The notes below the pieces were generated by a model. The model searched no databases. It had not been told where the DNA came from and was given only the letters and a program-made list of their open reading frames with translations. DNA of 10,772 nt, taken from assembly GCA_025964215.1 (NCBI GenBank), contig JAOPZG010000099.1:1-10772 (forward strand). The letters run 5' to 3'. The translations under genes were made by a program, and so were the position numbers. Position 1 is the stretch's first letter, and each line of letters starts with the position of its first letter. Of this stretch, positions 6,588 to 10,772 are shown in pieces. The stretch comes from Conexibacter sp. (GTDB lineage Bacteria > Actinomycetota > Thermoleophilia > Solirubrobacterales > Solirubrobacteraceae).

Positions 6588-7321
6588 TCGCGCGCGCCGG
6601 GCAGCAGGCCGGCGAGGACCAGCTCGGTCCCGCGCAGGTGCTCGGCCATGATCCGCACGGCGCCGTCGGCGTCGCGGGCGCGGATCCGCGTGAGGAGCTG
6701 CGCGTGCTGCGCGTTGGCGTGCTCGAGGATCTCGGGCGGGTGGGCGATGTAGGAGATGAGGTCGGTCATCTGCCCCTGCGCCTCGGTCGCGAGCGCGACG
6801 AGTCGCGGGCTGTGCGTCGCCTCGGCGAGGCCGATGTGGAAGCGCACGTCGGCCTGGCGGTAGCCGGGGAAGTCCTCGGCCATGTCGTCCATCGCGGTCA
6901 CGAGCTCGTCGAGCGGCGCCAGCTCGTCCTCCTGCGCGCGGGCCGCGGCCAGCGCCGCGATCCCCAGCTCGACGCCGAGGCGGACGTCGCACGCGTCGTG
7001 CCACGAGGCGAGGACGGCGCGCGAGGGCGGGTCGGCCGGCGGCGGGCGCTCGGCGACGAAGGCCCCGCCGCCGCGCCCGCGGATCGCGTGCAGGTGGCCG
7101 CTCTGCGCGAGCGCGGTGAGCGCCTGGCGCAGCGTCGAGCGGGAGATCTCCAGGCGCGTGCAGAGCTCGCGCTCGGCCGGCAGCCGCGCGCCCGGGGCGA
7201 GCAGGCCGAGCTTGATCGCGGTCCCCAGGCGCTCGAGCGTCTCCTCGAAGGCCGTCTGCGAGCGCACCGGCGCGAAGACGGTCTCGAAGGAGGGCAGCTC
7301 GGGGGTGGCCTGGGTGCTCAT
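6584..7321 (-). CDS. GntR-family transcriptional regulator, FadR/FCD subfamily
   Basis: A 245-residue repressor-type regulator. Residues 28-90 form the winged helix-turn-helix, with GARLPAERELCTRLEISRST (44-63), LRQALTALAQSGHL (64-77) and the wing HAIRGRGGGAFVAE (78-91). Residues 105-240 form the all-helical FCD effector domain; Asp158 and His162 (ADVRFHIGL), His206 and His228 are placed like the metal ligands of this domain, which usually bind a carboxylate effector. The ATG lies 3 bases after the ligase stop (TGA-GTC-ATG), so it is probably translated with the ligase by coupling, and its level would rise when that operon is expressed. The likely target is the divergent promoter region at 8657-8754, with the effector being the pathway substrate or a gamma-glutamyl or acid intermediate (inference). 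Confidence 0.9.
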   Translation of the reverse strand: MSTQATPELPSFETVFAPVRSQTAFEETLERLGTAIKLGLLAPGARLPAERELCTRLEISRSTLRQALTALAQSGHLHAIRGRGGGAFVAERPPPADPPSRAVLASWHDACDVRLGVELGIAALAAARAQEDELAPLDELVTAMDDMAEDFPGYRQADVRFHIGLAEATHSPRLVALATEAQGQMTDLISYIAHPPEILEHANAQHAQLLTRIRARDADGAVRIMAEHLRGTELVLAGLLPGARD

Positions 7322-7324
7322 GAC

Positions 7325-8656
7325 TCACAACCGCTCGAAGCCGCGCACGCGCTCCCAGTCGGTGACCGCTGCATCGTAGGCGGCCAGCTCCACATCGGCC
7401 ATGTTGAGGTAGTGCGCGACGACCTCCTCGCCGAGCGCCTCGCGGGCGATCGCGCTCTCCGCGAACAGCGCGCGCGCCTTGTGGAGCGTCTTCGGGACGT
7501 GGTCGACGTCCTGCGCGGTGTAGGCGTTGCCCTCGCAGACCGGCGGCAGCGCGAGCTGGCGGTCGACGCCGTGCAGGCCGGCCGCGATCAGGCCCGAGAG
7601 CGCGAGGTAGGGGTTGACGTCGCCGCCGGGCAGGCGGCACTCGAAGCGCTTGCCCGGCCCGTGGCCGACGACCCGGAACGCGCAGGTGCGGTTGTCGTTG
7701 CCCCACGCGACGGCGGTCGGCGCGAACGAGCCGGCGGCGAAGCGCTTGTAGGAGTTGACGTTCGGCGCGAGCAGCAGCGTCAGCTCCTTGAGGCCCGCGA
7801 TCGCGCCGGCCAGGAACGCGTCGAAGAGCGCGTCGTCGGTGGCGAAGACGTTGTCGCCGTCGGCGTTGGCGAGCGAGAGGTGCAGGTGGCACGAGTTGCC
7901 CTCGCGCTGGTCGTACTTGGCCATGAACGTGATCGCCTGGCCGTGCTGGGCGGCGATCTCCTTCGCGCCGTTCTTGAAGACGACGTGGCGGTCGCAGGTG
8001 GTGAGCGCGTCGCTGTAGTGGAAGTTGATCTCGTGCTGGCCGAGGTTGCACTCGCCCTTGGAGTCCTCCACCCGCATCCCGGCGCCGTGCATCGCGTTGC
8101 GGATCTGGCGCAGCAGCGGCTCGACCCGCGTGGTCCCCAGGATCGAGTAGTCCACGTTGTAGCGGTTGGCCGCGGTGAGGCCGACGTAGCCCTTGTCCCA
8201 CGCCTGCTCGTAGCTGTCCTCGAAGAGGATGAACTCGAGTTCGGAGCCGGCGTTGGCGCTCCAGCCGCGCTCGGCGAGGCGCGCGAGCTGGCGGCGCAGG
8301 ACCTGGCGCGGCGAGGGCGCGACGTCGCTGCCGTCGGCGTGCTGGAGGTCGACGAGGCAGAGCGCCGTGCCCTCCAGCCAGGGGATCGGCATGAGCGTGT
8401 CGAGGTCCGGCGCCATGACGAAGTCGCCGTAGCCGCTCGACCACGAGGACATCGCGTAGCCCTCGACCGTGTTCATCTCGACGTCGACCGCGAGCAGGTA
8501 GTTGCAGGCCTCGGCGCCGTGGGCGACGACCTCGTCCACGAAGAAGCCCGCGTGCATGCGCTTGCCCTGGAGCCTCCCCTGCATGTCGGTCAGGCACAGC
8601 AGCACCGTGTCGATGCGGCCGTCGGCGACTTCTGCGCGGAGCTCGTCGAGCGTCAT
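7325..8656 (-). CDS. Glutamine-synthetase-like ligase, probable gamma-glutamyl-amine synthetase
   Basis: A 443-residue type I glutamine-synthetase-family ligase, expected to join glutamate's gamma-carboxyl to an amine using ATP. The N-terminal beta-grasp domain has LTDMQGRLQGKR (22-33). The catalytic domain shows GSELEF (137-142), GECNLGQHEINF (201-212), GNSCHLHLSL (253-262), NSYKRFAAGSFAP (301-313), WGNDNR (318-323) and FECRLPGGDVNPYLA (338-352). Canonical GlnA has GYEAP at the fourth motif, where the Glu takes part in the ammonium site; here it is Phe311. Such a change is expected in relatives that use bulky amines (PuuA, GlnA3 and GlnA4 types). ATG 8656 was chosen over an in-frame GTG at 8677 because the longer form would start within the promoter. 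It is first in a two-gene unit with the GntR regulator. The amine substrate is not determined; a true glutamine-forming role is unlikely. Confidence 0.88.
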   Translation of the reverse strand: MTLDELRAEVADGRIDTVLLCLTDMQGRLQGKRMHAGFFVDEVVAHGAEACNYLLAVDVEMNTVEGYAMSSWSSGYGDFVMAPDLDTLMPIPWLEGTALCLVDLQHADGSDVAPSPRQVLRRQLARLAERGWSANAGSELEFILFEDSYEQAWDKGYVGLTAANRYNVDYSILGTTRVEPLLRQIRNAMHGAGMRVEDSKGECNLGQHEINFHYSDALTTCDRHVVFKNGAKEIAAQHGQAITFMAKYDQREGNSCHLHLSLANADGDNVFATDDALFDAFLAGAIAGLKELTLLLAPNVNSYKRFAAGSFAPTAVAWGNDNRTCAFRVVGHGPGKRFECRLPGGDVNPYLALSGLIAAGLHGVDRQLALPPVCEGNAYTAQDVDHVPKTLHKARALFAESAIAREALGEEVVAHYLNMADVELAAYDAAVTDWERVRGFERL

Positions 8657-8666
8657 GGGGCCCGAA

Positions 8667-8694
8667 GGTATATGCACTGCACCATTGACCGCAA
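8667..8694 (-). promoter_or_regulatory. Promoter of the GS-like ligase / GntR operon
   Basis: On the minus strand TTGCGG (8694-8689) and TATACC (8672-8667) are separated by 16 bases. Transcription would start near 8660, only a few bases before ATG 8656, so the message is nearly leaderless. Its -35 box overlaps the -35 box of the opposite promoter at 8685-8714. Confidence 0.55.
8673..8681. promoter_or_regulatory. Candidate operator TGCA-C-TGCA between the divergent promoters
   Basis: A 9-base inverted repeat (TGCA, one base, TGCA) fills part of the spacer of the ligase promoter and lies just upstream of the kinase -35 box. A protein bound here could control both directions. The neighbouring GntR/FCD regulator is the obvious candidate. 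The arms are only 4 bases, so chance is possible. Confidence 0.3.
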
Positions 8695-8714
8695 ACCCCG
8701 ATGCGCTCTAGGGT
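8685..8714 (+). promoter_or_regulatory. Promoter of the kinase / FAD-oxidoreductase operon
   Basis: TTGACC (8685-8690) and TAGGGT (8709-8714) are separated by 18 bases. TTGACC matches the -35 consensus at 5 of 6 positions. Transcription would begin near 8721, which excludes the in-frame ATG at 8701 as a start and leaves a leader of about 34 bases before ATG 8755. Confidence 0.55.
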
Positions 8715-8754
8715 CGCCGCCAACGGGCCGGCATTCCGTACGTGCCGGAAGACC

Positions 8755-9666
8755 ATGGGGCCGCCGCGCGCCGTCATCGACGCAGTGCAAGACCAGCTCG
8801 GGGCGCTGGCCGGAGAGCCGACGGCCCTGGGCGGGGGGATCACCAACCACAACTTCCGCGCGCGCTTCGGCGACCGCGAGGTCGTGCTCCGGATCGCCGG
8901 GCACGAGACCGAGCTGCTCGGGATCGACCGCGCCTCCGAGCACGTCGCCACGCAGGCGGCGGCCAAGCTCGGGATCGCGCCCGCGGTGCTCGCGTTCATC
9001 CCGGAGCACTCGTGCCTGGTCACGGCGTTCGTCCCCGGCGTGCCGCTGGCCGACACGGTGCTGCGCGAGCCGCCGGCGCTGACCGAGGTCGCCCGCGCGC
9101 TGCGCGCCTTCCACGAGCACGCGCCGTCGCTGCCGGCGTCCTTCGCGGTCCCGCAGATCGCCCGCGACTACCTGGCGCTGGCCCGCGAGCGCGGCGCCGA
9201 GCTGCCGCAGCCGGCATGGGACGCGGCGCGGCTGGCGGAGCGGATCGCGGCGGCGCTGACCGGTCCCGAGCACGACGTCGTGCCCTGCCACGACGACCTC
9301 TTGGCCGCGAACGTCCTCGGCGACGGCGGGCGGATCTGGCTGGTGGACTGGGAGTACGCGGGGATGGGCGACCGCTACTTCGACCTCGGCAACCTGTCCA
9401 TCAACAACGGCTTCACCGACGCCGACGACCGCGCGCTGCTCGCCGCCTACTGGGACGAGCCGTGCAGCGACCGGCGCTTCGCCGCGCTGCGCCTGATGCG
9501 CTCGATGTCCGACGTGCGCGAGGCGCTGTGGGGCGTCCTGCAGCGCGCGATCAGCGAGCTCGACTTCGACTTCTCCGACTACGCCGACCGCCACCTGCGC
9601 CGGCTGGCCGCCACGACGGCCGACCCCCGATTCGAAGGATGGCTGCGCGATGCCGCGTCCCCCTGA
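8755..9666 (+). CDS. Choline/ethanolamine-kinase-like phosphotransferase
   Basis: A 303-residue kinase of the aminoglycoside phosphotransferase/choline kinase fold. ALGGGITNHNFR (24-35) is the glycine-rich nucleotide loop, VVLRIAG (43-49) matches the choline-kinase segment with Arg in place of the usual Lys, CHDDLLAANVL (178-188) is the catalytic loop with His179, Asp181 and Asn186, and WLVDWEYAG (195-203) carries the Mg2+-binding Asp. The D-W-E-Y-A form and the following FDLGNLS are closer to choline/ethanolamine kinases (LicA type) than to antibiotic phosphotransferases, so an amino-alcohol substrate is likely and drug resistance unlikely. ATG 8755 follows GGAAG after a short gap; the ATG at 8701 lies upstream of the -10 box. 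Its last 17 bases overlap the start of the FAD oxidoreductase, implying coupled translation in one operon. Confidence 0.82.
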   Translation: MGPPRAVIDAVQDQLGALAGEPTALGGGITNHNFRARFGDREVVLRIAGHETELLGIDRASEHVATQAAAKLGIAPAVLAFIPEHSCLVTAFVPGVPLADTVLREPPALTEVARALRAFHEHAPSLPASFAVPQIARDYLALARERGAELPQPAWDAARLAERIAAALTGPEHDVVPCHDDLLAANVLGDGGRIWLVDWEYAGMGDRYFDLGNLSINNGFTDADDRALLAAYWDEPCSDRRFAALRLMRSMSDVREALWGVLQRAISELDFDFSDYADRHLRRLAATTADPRFEGWLRDAASP

Positions 9667-10772
9667 AGCTGCGAACGACGTCGTCATCGGGGGCCGGGGA
9701 CCTTCGCGTCCCCGTGAGCTCCCCGACCGCGCGAGCGTGGTCGTCATCGGCGGCGGGGTCGGCGGCGCGTCGATCGCCTACCACCTCGCGCAGCTGGGCG
9801 AGCAGGACGTGGTCCTGGTCGACCGCGACGAGCTGACCTCCGGCTCGACGTTCCACAGCGCGGGGCTGGTGGGTCAGCTGCGCTCGTCGGTCTCGCTGAC
9901 GACCATGATGATGTACTCGGTCGAGCTGTACCGGACCTTGGACTGCGGCTGGGTCGAGTGCGGCGGGATCCGGCTGGCCTGCACGCCCGAGCGCGAGCAG
10001 GAGGTCCACCGGCAGGTCGCGTGGGCGCGGACGTTCGGGCTGCCGCTGGAGCTGATCTCGGCCGAGGAGGCGGCGGCGAAGTTCCCGCTGATGTCGACGG
10101 ACGGCGTGCGGGTCGCGTCGTACCTGCCGGCCGACGGCTACCTCGATCCCTCGCAGTTGACGTACGCCTTGGCCGAGGGGGCGCGCGCGGGCGGGGTGCA
10201 GGTCTTCACGCACACGCGGGTGACGGGGATCGACGTGGCCGACGGCCGCGTGCGCGGCGTCGAGACGCAGTGGGGGCGCATCGACTGCGAGCGCGTCGTC
10301 ATCGCCGGCGGGATGTACGCCGCGGAGCTCGGGCGGCTCGCGGGGATCCGGGTGCCGATCGTCCCGATGGCGCACGAGTACCTCGTCACGCAGCCGTTCC
10401 GGGATCGGTCGGAGCTGCGGCACCTCCCCACGCTGCGCGACCCCGACAACCTCATCTACTTCCGCGAGGAGGGCGAGGGGCTCGTCATGGGCGGCTACGA
10501 GCGCCACTGCGCGCCGTGGTCGTTGGACGAGGACTTGGTCGACCGGATCCCGCCGGACTTCAACGGCCGCCTGCTCGAGGAGGACTGGCCGCGCTTCGAG
10601 GAGATCGCCGAGAACTCGTCGCGGCGGGTGCCGTCGATGAGCGAGGTCAAGGTCACCCGGCTGATCAACGGTCCGGAGGCGTTCACGCCCGACAACGAGT
10701 TCTGCCTCGGTGAGACCGACGTGCGCGGGCTGTACGCGGCGGCCGGCTTCTGCGCCCACGGGCTGGCCGGCG
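9650..10772 (+). CDS. FAD-dependent oxidoreductase, sarcosine/dimethylglycine dehydrogenase-like (3' end beyond window)
   Basis: The first 374 residues of a flavoprotein that would normally run to about 800 residues with C-terminal FAO_M and GcvT folate-binding domains; these are outside the window. VVVIGGGVGGASIAYHL (30-46) is the FAD-binding beta-alpha-beta motif, with the ribose-binding acid in VVLVDRD (54-60). STFHSAGLVGQLR (66-78) corresponds to the STWHAAGL motif in which mammalian dimethylglycine and sarcosine dehydrogenases attach FAD covalently to His; His69 is kept, so covalent FAD is predicted. ADGYLDPSQLTYALAEGAR (161-179) and PIVPMAHEYLVTQPF (236-250) are further family segments. 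ATG 9650 has GAAGGA 10 bases upstream and overlaps the kinase by 17 bases. The first 29 residues are an extension with a near-repeat of the Gly motif. The substrate is probably a secondary or tertiary N-methyl amine or a gamma-glutamyl-amine, but not proven. Confidence 0.88.
   Translation, partial: MPRPPEAANDVVIGGRGPSRPRELPDRASVVVIGGGVGGASIAYHLAQLGEQDVVLVDRDELTSGSTFHSAGLVGQLRSSVSLTTMMMYSVELYRTLDCGWVECGGIRLACTPEREQEVHRQVAWARTFGLPLELISAEEAAAKFPLMSTDGVRVASYLPADGYLDPSQLTYALAEGARAGGVQVFTHTRVTGIDVADGRVRGVETQWGRIDCERVVIAGGMYAAELGRLAGIRVPIVPMAHEYLVTQPFRDRSELRHLPTLRDPDNLIYFREEGEGLVMGGYERHCAPWSLDEDLVDRIPPDFNGRLLEEDWPRFEEIAENSSRRVPSMSEVKVTRLINGPEAFTPDNEFCLGETDVRGLYAAAGFCAHGLAG
9695..9714 (+). repeat. 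7-bp GC hairpin early in the FAD oxidoreductase coding region
   Basis: CGGGGAC (9695-9701) and GTCCCCG (9708-9714) pair perfectly around a 6-base loop, CTTCGC. It lies about 45 bases after ATG 9650, between the kinase stop and the FAD-binding motif. There is no T-tract, so it is not a classical terminator; it could slow ribosomes or mark an RNA processing site. Confidence 0.4.

Noticed and set aside
8657..8677. Upstream GTG start for the ligase (7 extra codons)
   Set aside because: The GTG lies within the promoter spacer and the extra codons read through the -10 box; relatives start at the M-x-L-x-E-L segment encoded from 8656.
8701..8754. Upstream ATG start for the kinase
   Set aside because: It lies between the -35 and -10 boxes of TTGACC-N18-TAGGGT and would not be transcribed from that promoter; the added residues show no family similarity.
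4407..9056. Very long open frame on the minus strand (about 1549 codons)
   Set aside because: It crosses the ligase, regulator, LtrA and methyltransferase genes in the wrong frame or strand and encodes Arg/Ala/Pro-rich sequence without any domain. It is an artefact of high GC, where stops are rare.
5591..9082. Very long open frame on the plus strand (about 1163 codons)
   Set aside because: It overlaps LtrA out of frame and is antisense to the ligase and regulator. Composition is low-complexity Arg/Ala/Gly with no recognisable fold.
8755..9666. Aminoglycoside-resistance phosphotransferase
   Set aside because: The DWEYA and FDLGNLS motifs and operon context favour a choline/ethanolamine-kinase-like metabolic enzyme.

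Overview
The window is very GC-rich, uses GTG starts freely and packs genes tightly. Proteins such as the CPA1 antiporter with a TrkA-C domain, LtrA, DUF2237 and a DMGDH-like oxidoreductase look like those of high-GC Actinomycetota, probably class Thermoleophilia (Solirubrobacterales-like). This placement is an inference from protein character and base composition; no marker gene is present. I see no rRNA, tRNA, CRISPR array, insertion sequence or phage gene.

Layout. (1) 1-1667, minus strand: the first 14 codons of a gene whose start looks like an aldehyde dehydrogenase (42 to 1, running off the window), two bases behind an ACT-type APC amino acid/amine permease (1667-45). The permease has a good -35/-10 promoter and a 15-bp palindrome next to the predicted transcription start. 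(2) 1803-6587: five unrelated genes. They are a CPA1 K+(Na+)/H+ antiporter, a DUF2237 protein, an NTF2-like protein (all plus), a SAM-dependent methyltransferase (minus) and an LtrA-family membrane protein (plus). Several have a -10-like hexamer only 6-9 bases before the start codon, as in leaderless transcripts. (3) 6584-8656, minus: a glutamine-synthetase-like ligase followed 3 bases later by a FadR/FCD-type GntR regulator. (4) 8755-end, plus and divergent from (3): a choline/ethanolamine-kinase-like phosphotransferase overlapping by 17 bases a covalent-FAD sarcosine/dimethylglycine-dehydrogenase-like oxidoreductase, which is cut by the window end.

How the genes may work together. Regions 1, 3 and 4 read as parts of one amine-catabolic system: uptake (permease), gamma-glutamylation of an amine (GS-like ligase with Phe at the ammonium-site Glu position), oxidation (FAD enzyme), aldehyde oxidation (ALDH), substrate-responsive control (FCD regulator) and a kinase acting on an amino alcohol. 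The two halves are separated by region 2. The ligase and kinase operons are driven by divergent promoters whose -35 boxes overlap, so one regulator bound there could control both. The real substrate cannot be read from the sequence; ethanolamine, a polyamine, another alkylamine or an N-methylated glycine are all possible.
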